A stretch of DNA of 64,000 nt, from assembly GCA_023023105.1 (NCBI GenBank), contig CP083824.1, positions 3,596,001 through 3,660,000 on the forward strand, in the 5' to 3' direction. The notes below the pieces were generated by a model. It was given only the letters and a program-made list of their open reading frames with translations. It was not told the origin of the DNA and ran no database searches. This document shows positions 1-9,864 of the stretch, piece by piece. Source of the DNA: Enterobacter ludwigii. Lineage in GTDB: Bacteria; Pseudomonadota; Gammaproteobacteria; Enterobacterales; Enterobacteriaceae. A program made the position numbers and the translations under genes. The stretch's first letter is position 1. Every line of letters begins with the position of its first letter.

Positions 1-1
1 C

Positions 2-3000
2 GGTGGTGCCGCCATCTGGCCATGGGCACTGGGCGGCATTGTCGCAGCAGGCGGCATCGCAGCGGCGGCAAGCGGCAGCGGTGGTGGAGGTGGCGGCAGT
101 GATCATAACAGCAGTACTGACCCCACCACGCCCACTGACCCGACGGACCCGACCGATCCAGCCGACCCGGATACGACGCCGCCGAATGCGCCTTCCAGTC
201 TCCAGTTCTCATCAGACGGTAAAACCGTCACCGGTACCGCAGAACCCGGCAGTACAATCACCCTGAAAGATACTAATGGCAATGTGGTTGGCACAGGTAA
301 AACCGGCAGTGACGGCTCGTTTACCGTCACCCTCGGAACACCGCTGACCAACGGGGAACAGGTAACAGCCACCGCAACGGACAGCGCCGGGAATACCAGT
401 CAGGGCACAAATGTGACCGCACCGGATCTCACCGCACCTGATGCGCCAACGATCGGCAGCGTGATCGACGATATCGCTCCTCAGACGGGGGCGGTAACCA
501 ACGGCGGCAGCACTAACGATCAGCGGCCGCAGCTCACCGGCACCGCCGAACCCGGCTCCACCGTGACGATTTATGACGGCGGTATCGCCATTGGCACGGC
601 GGTCGTCGCCAGCAACGGTACATGGACATTCACCCCGTCAGTCGACCTGAGCGAAAGCACCCACCAGATTACCGTCCGTGCAACCGACGTCGCGGGCAAT
701 ACCGGACCCGCCTCACCGGTTTTCACCCTCACAGTCGATCTGACGCCTCCGACTACACCGACCGCGATTCTGCTGACCGACGACACGGGGTCTGTCAGAG
801 GAGCTATCACTTCGGGCACGCTGACCGATGCGACGCAGCCGCTCCTGGCAGGAACAGGGGAGCCCGGTGGAACCATCACCATTTACGATAACGGCGTGGT
901 CATTGGCACCACGACGGTGCTCCCCAACGGTACCTGGAGCATCACACCCAATGGACCACTCCCGGAAGGAACGCACTCCATCACCGTCACTGAAACCGAT
1001 GCCGCCGGAAACCAGAGCACGGCATCCGCGCCTGTTACCTTCACCGTAGATACCACCCCGCCGTCTGCTCCTGGAAATCTCGTGGTATCAAATGATGGCG
1101 GCACCATCAGCGGTACCGCAGAGCCGGGCAGCACGGTGACCATCCGTGAAGGCGGCGCACTCGTTGGCACACCCGTTGTTGCCGATAGTCAGGGTAACTT
1201 TAGCGTGACGCTGAACCCACCGAAGCTCAACGGCGAAATCCTGACCGCTGACGCCACCGACACGGCAGGCAACACCAGTCCAACCACTTCCGCGGCGGCA
1301 CCGGACATTACCCCGCCGCAGATCCCGATCATCGTATCGGTGATTGATGACGTACAGGCCACCACCGGCCCCGTGGGCCCGAATGGACTGACCAACGACC
1401 GGGCCCCAACCATTAACGGTACGGGCGAGTCGGGCTCGACCATTACGATTTCTAACGGCAGCGATGTCCTCGGCACGGTGATTGTTCCACAATCCGGCCT
1501 GTGGAGCTTTACGCCGCCCTCACCGCTGGCCGATGGCACTTACGTGCTCACGGCAAAGGCGACGGATTCCGCCGGTAACCAGAGCGGAATATCTGCCTCC
1601 TGGACAATTAACGTCGATGGGACGGCACCTGCAGCCCCGGTGATTTCCCAGATCGTGGACGATGTGCCCGGGGGAATTGTTGGCTCGCTCGGCCAAAATG
1701 CCACCACCAATGACGCAACCCCAACGCTCAGCGGCACCGCTGAACCCAATGCGACGGTAACTATCAGGGTGGACGGGGTCGATGTGGGTACGACCGTCGC
1801 CGATGGTGGCGGTGCGTGGATCTTTACCCCTTCAAGCCCTATTAGCGAGGGTCAGCACGCCCTGACCGCCGTCGCGACCGACGCGGCAGGTAACTCAAGC
1901 GGCGTCTCCAGCACCTGGACTCTGACGATTGACAGCGTCGCGCCTGCGGCTCCGGTGATTACCCAGGTGATAGATGATGTGCCCGAGCATCTCGGTGCGC
2001 TCAACCCCAACGACAGCACCAACGACACCACGCCGACGCTCAACGGCACCGCAGAACCGGGCTCGACGGTCACCATCCGTCTGGATGGTGCAGATGTTGA
2101 CACGGTAGTGGCGGACAGCAACGGTGCGTGGACCTTTACCCCAACCACACCGCTCGGTAACGGCGCGCATACCTTTACCGTCGTCGCAACCGACGCGGCG
2201 GGTAACACCAGTCTCGCCTCAGACGGCTTCACCTTTACTGTCGACACCACTCCTCCTCTGGCAGCGACCATCGCCAGCGTGACCGATGACGTCGGCAGTA
2301 TTAAAGGCCCACTCAGCAACGGGGATACCACGGATGACACCCAGCCGCTGCTGCAGGGTAGCGCCCCTTCTGGAGCAACGATCGCCGTCTATGACGGCAC
2401 AACCCTGCTCGGCACCGCCATCCTCGACGGCAATGGCGGCTGGAGTTTTACACCTATTACCCCACTCACCGATGGTCCACATTCGCTGACCGTTCACGCC
2501 ACGGATGCCGCAGGTAATACCACCGTCTCCAGCCCGTTTGTACTGACGGTAGATACCGTGGCACCTGCCACGCCGGATACCCCGGCCATCACCGTCAACC
2601 CTGACGGCGGCGCAGTACAAACGCCGCTGAACCCGGGCGAAATCACTCGCGATACCACGCCAACCCTGAGCGGTACCGGCACGGCGGGCGATACCGTGAC
2701 CATCTACAATGGCGGCGACAAAATTGGTGATACCGTGGTAGACGGCAACGGTAACTGGAGCTGGACGCCGCCAACCCCGCTGCCCAATGGAACCTATGAC
2801 ATTACGCTGACCGTCACCAACATGGACGGTACAGGTAATGAAAGCGCGCCGTCCCAGCCGGTCACCATCACCATTGATACCGACCCGCCGGCTACGCCTG
2901 CGCCACCGATCGTCACCGACAGCGTCACCCAGATAACCGGACCTGTTGCCGATGGCGGAACGACCAACGATCCCCGTCCGGTTCTGAGCGGTACCGGAAC

Positions 3001-6000
3001 GGCGAACGACGTTATCACCATTTATGACAGCGTAAATGGCGCCGCGGCGTCGGTCGTCGGCACCGCCACGATAGACAGCAACGGCAACTGGAGCTGGCGC
3101 CCCGGCAGTAATATCGCTGAGGGGAACCACGAATACACCGCAACCGCCACCGACGAAGCGGGCAACGTCTCTGGCTCCTCGCCGGGGATAACGATCACGG
3201 TGGATACCGTGGCGCCGGCTACGCCGGTGATTGGTGCCGTGGGCGGCGCGCCGGATGGTGGCTATACCGGAGATTCGACGCCGACGGTCGGCGGTACTGG
3301 CGAAATCGGCGGGACGGTGATCGTCTACAACAACGGCGTCGAGCTTGGACGCGTGACGGCGAGTGGTACCGGCGAATGGTCCTTTACCCTGCCAGCACAA
3401 ACCGACGGCCCGTTGCATATCACCGTTGCAGGCGTTGACGCGGCAGGTAACGTTAGCGTTGTGAGCCCGGTCTTTAACGTCACCGTGGATACCGTTGCGC
3501 CTGGGATCCCGCAGATTACTGCCGTCTCAGACAGCCAGCTCACCAATAATGTGCTCTACACCCGAGACGGAATACCTACCCTCACCGGGACCAGCGAACC
3601 GGGAACCACCGTTATTGTCTCCGTCGACGGTACTCCGTCAGGGGTGCCAGTAATCATACAACCGGATGGCAGCTGGAGCTGGACCGCCGGGAGCACGCTG
3701 CCCGACGGCCCGCATACCTTCACTGTCTCCGCTACCGATGCTGCGGGTAACGCTTCTGGAACTTCAGCCCCGCTCAGCGTGACGGTGGATACCCAGGATC
3801 CAACCGCCCCGGGCGGTCTTAGCCTTGCTCCAGAAGGTACACCGCTGACCGGAACCGCCGAGGCTGGAGCACTCATTACCGTTAAGGATAGCGGCGGAAA
3901 CGTCATTGGTACCGGGATTGCGACCGGGGGCAACTTCTCCATCGCGGTCAGCCCGGCCCCGCAGGATGGCGCGACCCTGACCGTGACCGCAACCGATGCG
4001 TCCGGACGTACCAGCCCTGATGCGACTTACAACGTCAGCGGTACGCTTCCGAATCTTCCTGACGTGCCCGTCATCACGGCGATTGTCGATGACGCGGATC
4101 CGGTCACCGGCGATGTGAAAGGCAAAACTACCAACGACACCACGCCAACGCTTACCGGCACGGCCGAGGCGGGAAGCCTGATCACCATCTACCTGGACGG
4201 CGGCGTAACGCCCGTGTCGACGGTAACCGCCGACGGCAGCGGAAACTGGAGCTATACGCCAGCCGCGCTTGGCGAGGGTCTGCACACCTTTGAGGTAACC
4301 GCGACCCTCAATGGCCTGACAAGCGGTCGTTCTCCGGCCGCTGGCGTCACCGTCGACCTGACAGCACCGGGCACGCCAACCATCGGCGCGGTGATTGACG
4401 ACGTGGGCCCTGGTACCGGACCGCTGACCAACGGTCAGACCACCAACGACAATCAGCCGACGCTGACCGGTACGGGTGCTGTGGGCGACACCATCTCCAT
4501 CTACAGCAACGGAACGCTGCTGGGCAGCGTAGTGGTTGGCAATACAGGAACCTGGAGCTATACAACGTCGCCCCTGGCGGAGGGGAATAACGTCCTGACC
4601 ATCCGCGAGACCGATCCGGCCGGGAATCAGAGCGCGCCTTCGGCGGGCTTCACCGTTGTGGTGGATACGGTTTCCACCACGCCGGTCATCACTAATGTTA
4701 CGGACAACGTTGGCAATACCACTACCGTGATCAGCGGCGACCCCACTAACGACGCCACGCCAACCCTTTCAGGAACCGCAGAAGCAAACAGCGTGGTGAC
4801 GATTTTCGACGGTGGCACGCAGATTGCCGTGGTTACGGCTGATAGCGCTGGCGCCTGGACCTTCACTCCTGACACCGCGCTCGGCGAAGGCTCGCACAGC
4901 TTTACCGTTCGGGCGACCGATCCGCTGGGCAACGTCAGCCAGGTATCAAACACCTGGAGCGTGGTGGTTGACCTGACAGCACCGACGGTTCCCACGCTGG
5001 ATACGGTGAATGACAACGTCCCGGGCGGCGTCACGGGCGACCTTACCAGTGGGCAGATCACCAACGACAACACGCCGACGATTAGCGGTACCGGACAGAC
5101 GGGCAGCACCATCCACATCATGAATAACGGTACGCCGATTGGCCTGGCTACCGTTGATGGAAACGGGAACTGGTCCTTTACCCCGAGTACGCCGCTAGTC
5201 GATGGCAGCTACGCCCTTCGCGCTTATGCAACGGATGTGGCAGGCAACGCCTCGGCTAACTCCTCGGTCTTCACCTTTACTGTGGATACCACAGGACCCG
5301 CTGCGCCAGTGCTTACCAGCGTCATCGACGATGTCGGTCCGGTCACCGGTACGCTCTCGACGGGCAGCAGCACCAACGACGCACGCCCGACCATCAACGG
5401 CACGGGCGAAGTGGGTGCCACGGTTCATATCATTGTCGACGGCAACGAAGTTGGCACCGCAGTGGTGAATGCTCAGGGCAACTGGACCTTTACCCCGGGT
5501 ACCGATTTGAGCGATGGGCCACATGCTATCACCTTCAACGCGACCGACACGGCAGGCAACACTGGCAGCACGACGGCACCGTTTAACCTGACCGTGGATA
5601 CGGTCGCGCCGTCTGCGCCGGTCATTTCGACCGCGGCAGACAACGTGGGCAGCATACAAACTCCGCTCTCTTCCGGGCAGAGCACCGACGACACCACGCC
5701 GACGCTGAACGGCACTGCGACCGCCAACGCCACGGTGACCGTTTATGAAAACGGGCAGCCGGTTGGCACCGCGCAGGCGGACGGAAGCGGCGCGTGGAGC
5801 TTTACGCCGTCAACGCCACTGGTCAACGGAAGCCATACCTGGACCGCCACCGTCACCGATGCGGCGGGCAACATCAGCCTGCCTTCACCTGGCTTTACGT
5901 TGATTGTTGATACCCTCGCGCCAAACGCGCCGATTATCAGCCAGGCGATAGACGACGTGGGCACTGTCACCGGCCCGCTCACGTCCGGACAAACCACCGA

Positions 6001-9000
6001 CGATACCGTACCGCGGCTTGTCGGAACCAGCGAACCGTTTGCCACCGTGAAAATCTACGAAGGCACGACGCTGGTCGGAACAGGCACCGCGGATGCCAGC
6101 GGCAGCTGGAGCATCCTGCTCACCACCACGTTGACAACCGGTCCGCACAGCTTCACCGCCCAGGCCACGGATGCGGCTGGCAACACCAGCGTGTCCTCAA
6201 CAAGCTTCAGCCTGACAATTGACACCACGCCGCCTGCTCTGCCAGTGCTGACCAGTATCCTGGATGACGTGGGCAATGCGGCGACGCCGGTTGCCAACGG
6301 CGGGTTCACCAACGATGCCCAGCCAACTATCACCGGCACGGCGGAAGCCGGATCGACGGTGAAAATCTTTGATAACGGCGTACAGATCGGCAGCGTGACG
6401 GCGACCGGCGGGGCGTGGAGCTATACGCCATCTCCGGCGCTGAGCAACGGTGCACACACGCTGACCTTTACCGCCACGGATGCGGTGGGCAACGCCAGCG
6501 CGCCAACCGCCGGGTATGTGATTAACGTCGATACCGCTGCGCCAGGTGCGCCGGTCATCAGTTCAGTGATTGATGATGTCGGCAGCGTTACCGGTCCGGT
6601 GACCGGTACGAATCCGACCAACGACACGCGTCCAACGCTGACCGGGACTGCCGAAGCGAATGCCACGGTCCGGATCTACGATGGCATCACGCTGGTGGGC
6701 ACGGTGACCGCCGATGGCAGCGGCAACTGGACCCTGCCGCAAACCACCACCACGCTGACGGAGGGTACGCATAACTTCACCGCCACGGCTACCGATGCGG
6801 CGGGCAACACCAGCGTGGCGTCAGCCGTGACGACGATAATCGTCGATACGACCGCCCCCACGGCGCCGACCGGGACCTTCAACGCCGACGGTAGCGTCCT
6901 GGCCGGGAATGCCGAAGCCGGCAGCACCGTCAGTATCCGCCTTGCGGATGGTTCGACGGTGACCACCATTGCGGGCAGCAACGGCACGTACAGCTATACC
7001 TTCATTAACAAACAGATCGAAGGCCAGACGCTGCAGATCACCGCCGCCGACGCGGCAGGCAACACCTCGCTGTCTGGTTCGGCTCTTGCGCCGGTGCTGC
7101 CGCTCTCCGCCAGCAATAACGTCGAAGAGCTGAACCTCAGTACCACGGCAACCGTCACCAATACTCAGTACAGCGATTACGGCTTCCTGCTGGTTGGCGC
7201 CGTGGGCAACGTCCTGACGCTGCTGGGGAATGACACCGCCCAGGTGAACTTCACCGTAGTCAGCGGCGGCAGCGCAGATATCGTGGTGAATGCCAACGCT
7301 ACGGGCGCGGTACTCTCTCTGCTCAACACTCTTGAGCTGGTGGTGCAACACTGGAACGGCAGCACCTGGACAACCGTCGTCGACACCGGACAACCGCAGT
7401 TTGCCGATCTGTTGACCCTCGGGGCCACCGGCGTATCACTGAACCTGAGCGGGCTGGCTGACGGCAACTATCGTGTCCTCAGCTATAACACCAACCTGCT
7501 GGCAACCGGCTCTTACACCAGTCTGGATGTCGCGGTGAAAGAGACCGGCCCGGGTACGGTCACGGGTGAGACCAGCCTGAACGGGAACGTGATCCTCGAT
7601 ACAGACCCAACCGCTGGCAGCGACAACGCCCCGGCCGGGACCACGGTCTCCGCAGTCACCAACGCGCTGGGCGTCACCACCAGCATTAACGCCGACGGCA
7701 CCGTGATCCAGGGCAAATACGGTACGCTGACCGTTAACCGCGACGGCAGTTACACCTACAATCTGACCGATACCAGCGCGGCGGTCATTGGCCGGACGGA
7801 GAGTTTCACCTACACCATCACCCATAACGGTGCCAGCGCGTCGGCGAACCTGGTGCTGTCCCTGGGTGCCGGTACCGTCGTCAACGGTATTGTGGCGGTG
7901 GACGACACTGCCTCGCTGACCTTTGACACTACCGTAAGTGAAATCAATAACGGTGCTTCGTCGCAGGGTGGTTTTACGGTGGTGGGGGTGAATCTCGGCA
8001 GTACGCTGGGGCTTAACCTGCTGGACGATATGACCAACCCCATCATCTATAACGTGGAGGAAGGCACCACCCGCACCATGACCATTCAGGCCTCCGTGGG
8101 TGGCGTAGCCCTGGCATCGGTGTTCGATCTGTATGTCTATAAGTTCAACAACGCGACCCAGACCTTCGAGCAGGTCCGCGTTGAGCCAGGCTGGCTGCGC
8201 GCCCCGCTGTTGGGCGGTACCTCGCAGCAATTGACGCTGAACCTGCCCGCCGGGGAGTATCTGTTCCTACTGAATACCGCATCCGGGATCGCCGTCCTGA
8301 CAGGCTACACGCTGAGCGTCCTGCAGGATCACGTTTACAGCGTGGCAAGTATCAGTGAAACGACCACGGGCGACGTGCTGGCGAATGACCCTGTGCCGGC
8401 AGGCACGGTGGTCACGGAAGTGAACGGCGTGGCGGTCAACAGCAGCGGCCTGACCACCATTCAGGGTGAATACGGCACGCTGACTATTAATTCGTCCGGC
8501 CAGTACACCTATACCCTGAGAGCCGGCGTGGGGGCAGACCATATCAGCACGCCTGATACCTTCGTCTACACCGTGACCGCGCCTGACGGCTCGAAGGATA
8601 CGGCATCGCTTAACATCACCCCAACCGCTCAGGCGATGGATGCGGTCAACGATGTCAGCGCTACGATGGATGTGACGTCAGTGCACCACACAACCGCCTA
8701 TTCAGATACGACCGTAGGAAGCGCAAGCTGGACCACGCTTGCGCTGCCCTCATCGGGAAGTGGCAGCGGCACCTTTGTGGTGGATCCGAACACCGCCCTG
8801 CACAATGCCGTTCTGCATTTCAACGTGGCCTCGCTCCTGTCGCTGGGAGGATTGACGGTTAACTGGACGTTGTCTCTGGACGGAACAACGATCCGTACCG
8901 GTTCATTTAACGGCGGAATATTGCTGGGCGGTAATGCGGATGTCCCTTTAACAGGTCTTGACCTGAACGCAGGCACTTACACCCTGAGTTATACCGGTAG

Positions 9001-9784
9001 CGTGGGTGCACTAGGAATAGGAACCATCACTATCACCCCAAGCGTCACCGGCACCAGCTACTCTCTGTCACAGTTCGACGCGACAGGCACCCACACCGTC
9101 AACGGCAATATCTTTGACGGCACCGATTCCGGCGGCGTGATGGACCAGCTGCACTCGGTGGATACCCGTCTCAGCGTGACCGGTTATAACGGCGTGACCA
9201 CCACGCTGGATCCGTATACCGGCAGCGCCACGGTAAATATCACCGGGCATTACGGCATCCTGGCGATTGGCGCTGACGGCCATTACACCTATACCCTCAA
9301 CAGCGGGGTGTCGCTCTCATCCATTACCTCGAAGGAGACCTTCAACTACACCCTGACCGATGCGACCGGGAAAACGGACAGTGCCACGCTGACCATCAAC
9401 ATGGCACCGCAGTTCATCAGCTCTGAACATAACGACGTCATCACCGGTACCGCCTACGGCGACACGCTGATTTACCAGGTGCTGAACAATACGGTGGGGA
9501 ATGCCACAGGTGGGAACGTCAGCAGCACCGTGGGCGACCACTGGACCGGCTTCTCGCTGGCGCAGGGGGACAAAATCGACATCGGCGATCTGCTGGTGGG
9601 CTGGAACGGTAGCGCCTCAACGCTCGGAAATTATCTCCATGTCACTAATAGTAATGGCAATACCGTGATCTCCATCGACCGTGATGGTACAGGGAGCACC
9701 TACACTAATACCACGCTCATTACGCTTGATGGCGTTCAGACCACCTACGACGAGCTTGTGAACCAGCAACACATCATTACCTGA
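2..9784 (+). CDS. bapA: Giant BapA-like type I secreted adhesin (5' end outside window)
   Basis: The reading frame is open from base 2, so the gene starts upstream of the window; the ATG at 284 is internal. 3260 residues are visible. Order: a hydrophobic Ala/Gly segment (WPWALGGIVAAGG), a poly-Gly run, a Thr-Asp-Pro linker, about 23 Ig-like repeats of about 70-105 residues (typical motifs TPTLxGTAEPGxTVTI, VTATDAAGN, VDTTxP), three VCBS/cadherin-like modules (about 7560-7870, 8360-8620, 9070-9400), and a C-terminal type I secretion region (HNDVITGTAYGDTLIY, then an acidic end at ITLDGVQTTYDEL). The layout matches Salmonella BapA, a surface protein for biofilm and host contact, and the next three genes are its exporter. 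The bapA name rests on family and operon layout; SiiE- or LapA-like proteins are the alternatives. Confidence 0.9.
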   Translation, partial: GGAAIWPWALGGIVAAGGIAAAASGSGGGGGGSDHNSSTDPTTPTDPTDPTDPADPDTTPPNAPSSLQFSSDGKTVTGTAEPGSTITLKDTNGNVVGTGKTGSDGSFTVTLGTPLTNGEQVTATATDSAGNTSQGTNVTAPDLTAPDAPTIGSVIDDIAPQTGAVTNGGSTNDQRPQLTGTAEPGSTVTIYDGGIAIGTAVVASNGTWTFTPSVDLSESTHQITVRATDVAGNTGPASPVFTLTVDLTPPTTPTAILLTDDTGSVRGAITSGTLTDATQPLLAGTGEPGGTITIYDNGVVIGTTTVLPNGTWSITPNGPLPEGTHSITVTETDAAGNQSTASAPVTFTVDTTPPSAPGNLVVSNDGGTISGTAEPGSTVTIREGGALVGTPVVADSQGNFSVTLNPPKLNGEILTADATDTAGNTSPTTSAAAPDITPPQIPIIVSVIDDVQATTGPVGPNGLTNDRAPTINGTGESGSTITISNGSDVLGTVIVPQSGLWSFTPPSPLADGTYVLTAKATDSAGNQSGISASWTINVDGTAPAAPVISQIVDDVPGGIVGSLGQNATTNDATPTLSGTAEPNATVTIRVDGVDVGTTVADGGGAWIFTPSSPISEGQHALTAVATDAAGNSSGVSSTWTLTIDSVAPAAPVITQVIDDVPEHLGALNPNDSTNDTTPTLNGTAEPGSTVTIRLDGADVDTVVADSNGAWTFTPTTPLGNGAHTFTVVATDAAGNTSLASDGFTFTVDTTPPLAATIASVTDDVGSIKGPLSNGDTTDDTQPLLQGSAPSGATIAVYDGTTLLGTAILDGNGGWSFTPITPLTDGPHSLTVHATDAAGNTTVSSPFVLTVDTVAPATPDTPAITVNPDGGAVQTPLNPGEITRDTTPTLSGTGTAGDTVTIYNGGDKIGDTVVDGNGNWSWTPPTPLPNGTYDITLTVTNMDGTGNESAPSQPVTITIDTDPPATPAPPIVTDSVTQITGPVADGGTTNDPRPVLSGTGTANDVITIYDSVNGAAASVVGTATIDSNGNWSWRPGSNIAEGNHEYTATATDEAGNVSGSSPGITITVDTVAPATPVIGAVGGAPDGGYTGDSTPTVGGTGEIGGTVIVYNNGVELGRVTASGTGEWSFTLPAQTDGPLHITVAGVDAAGNVSVVSPVFNVTVDTVAPGIPQITAVSDSQLTNNVLYTRDGIPTLTGTSEPGTTVIVSVDGTPSGVPVIIQPDGSWSWTAGSTLPDGPHTFTVSATDAAGNASGTSAPLSVTVDTQDPTAPGGLSLAPEGTPLTGTAEAGALITVKDSGGNVIGTGIATGGNFSIAVSPAPQDGATLTVTATDASGRTSPDATYNVSGTLPNLPDVPVITAIVDDADPVTGDVKGKTTNDTTPTLTGTAEAGSLITIYLDGGVTPVSTVTADGSGNWSYTPAALGEGLHTFEVTATLNGLTSGRSPAAGVTVDLTAPGTPTIGAVIDDVGPGTGPLTNGQTTNDNQPTLTGTGAVGDTISIYSNGTLLGSVVVGNTGTWSYTTSPLAEGNNVLTIRETDPAGNQSAPSAGFTVVVDTVSTTPVITNVTDNVGNTTTVISGDPTNDATPTLSGTAEANSVVTIFDGGTQIAVVTADSAGAWTFTPDTALGEGSHSFTVRATDPLGNVSQVSNTWSVVVDLTAPTVPTLDTVNDNVPGGVTGDLTSGQITNDNTPTISGTGQTGSTIHIMNNGTPIGLATVDGNGNWSFTPSTPLVDGSYALRAYATDVAGNASANSSVFTFTVDTTGPAAPVLTSVIDDVGPVTGTLSTGSSTNDARPTINGTGEVGATVHIIVDGNEVGTAVVNAQGNWTFTPGTDLSDGPHAITFNATDTAGNTGSTTAPFNLTVDTVAPSAPVISTAADNVGSIQTPLSSGQSTDDTTPTLNGTATANATVTVYENGQPVGTAQADGSGAWSFTPSTPLVNGSHTWTATVTDAAGNISLPSPGFTLIVDTLAPNAPIISQAIDDVGTVTGPLTSGQTTDDTVPRLVGTSEPFATVKIYEGTTLVGTGTADASGSWSILLTTTLTTGPHSFTAQATDAAGNTSVSSTSFSLTIDTTPPALPVLTSILDDVGNAATPVANGGFTNDAQPTITGTAEAGSTVKIFDNGVQIGSVTATGGAWSYTPSPALSNGAHTLTFTATDAVGNASAPTAGYVINVDTAAPGAPVISSVIDDVGSVTGPVTGTNPTNDTRPTLTGTAEANATVRIYDGITLVGTVTADGSGNWTLPQTTTTLTEGTHNFTATATDAAGNTSVASAVTTIIVDTTAPTAPTGTFNADGSVLAGNAEAGSTVSIRLADGSTVTTIAGSNGTYSYTFINKQIEGQTLQITAADAAGNTSLSGSALAPVLPLSASNNVEELNLSTTATVTNTQYSDYGFLLVGAVGNVLTLLGNDTAQVNFTVVSGGSADIVVNANATGAVLSLLNTLELVVQHWNGSTWTTVVDTGQPQFADLLTLGATGVSLNLSGLADGNYRVLSYNTNLLATGSYTSLDVAVKETGPGTVTGETSLNGNVILDTDPTAGSDNAPAGTTVSAVTNALGVTTSINADGTVIQGKYGTLTVNRDGSYTYNLTDTSAAVIGRTESFTYTITHNGASASANLVLSLGAGTVVNGIVAVDDTASLTFDTTVSEINNGASSQGGFTVVGVNLGSTLGLNLLDDMTNPIIYNVEEGTTRTMTIQASVGGVALASVFDLYVYKFNNATQTFEQVRVEPGWLRAPLLGGTSQQLTLNLPAGEYLFLLNTASGIAVLTGYTLSVLQDHVYSVASISETTTGDVLANDPVPAGTVVTEVNGVAVNSSGLTTIQGEYGTLTINSSGQYTYTLRAGVGADHISTPDTFVYTVTAPDGSKDTASLNITPTAQAMDAVNDVSATMDVTSVHHTTAYSDTTVGSASWTTLALPSSGSGSGTFVVDPNTALHNAVLHFNVASLLSLGGLTVNWTLSLDGTTIRTGSFNGGILLGGNADVPLTGLDLNAGTYTLSYTGSVGALGIGTITITPSVTGTSYSLSQFDATGTHTVNGNIFDGTDSGGVMDQLHSVDTRLSVTGYNGVTTTLDPYTGSATVNITGHYGILAIGADGHYTYTLNSGVSLSSITSKETFNYTLTDATGKTDSATLTINMAPQFISSEHNDVITGTAYGDTLIYQVLNNTVGNATGGNVSSTVGDHWTGFSLAQGDKIDIGDLLVGWNGSASTLGNYLHVTNSNGNTVISIDRDGTGSTYTNTTLITLDGVQTTYDELVNQQHIIT
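179..7110 (+). repeat. About 23 tandem Ig-like domain repeats in the adhesin
   Basis: In-frame coding repeats, mostly about 300 bp. Each typically starts at a P-V-I-x-x-V-x-D-D-V motif and ends at T-V-D-T-x-A-P. Nineteen are full length and four are short versions lacking the N-terminal strand region, starting near 179, 1069, 3808 and 6868. The copies have clearly diverged at both protein and DNA level, so this is an old array rather than a recent tandem amplification. Counts were made by eye from the translation. Confidence 0.85.
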
Positions 9785-9803
9785 TAGCACCTGCAAGAGA
9801 TGA

Positions 9804-9824
9804 CCCGGGCGCACAGCGCCCGGG
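9804..9824 (+). terminator. GC-rich hairpin after the adhesin gene
   Basis: A perfect 9-bp stem (CCCGGGCGC with GCGCCCGGG) and a 3-base loop lie 20 bases after the adhesin stop and 40 bases before the next start. No T-run follows, so it is more likely a partial terminator or mRNA-stabilising hairpin that lowers exporter expression relative to the adhesin than a full stop. Confidence 0.5.
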
Positions 9825-9864
9825 CATAAATAATAAAGCTGTACATATTTATTAGGGACATGAC

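Noticed and set aside
2219..3418. 399-codon minus-strand frame, and many others across 100-9300
   Set aside because: Shadows of the Ig-repeat adhesin produced by its GC-rich repetitive codons; low-complexity Arg/Gly-rich products.
179..7110. Possible CRISPR or satellite array because of the regular 300-bp period
   Set aside because: The period is an in-frame protein domain repeat with diverged DNA; there are no short identical repeats with unique spacers.
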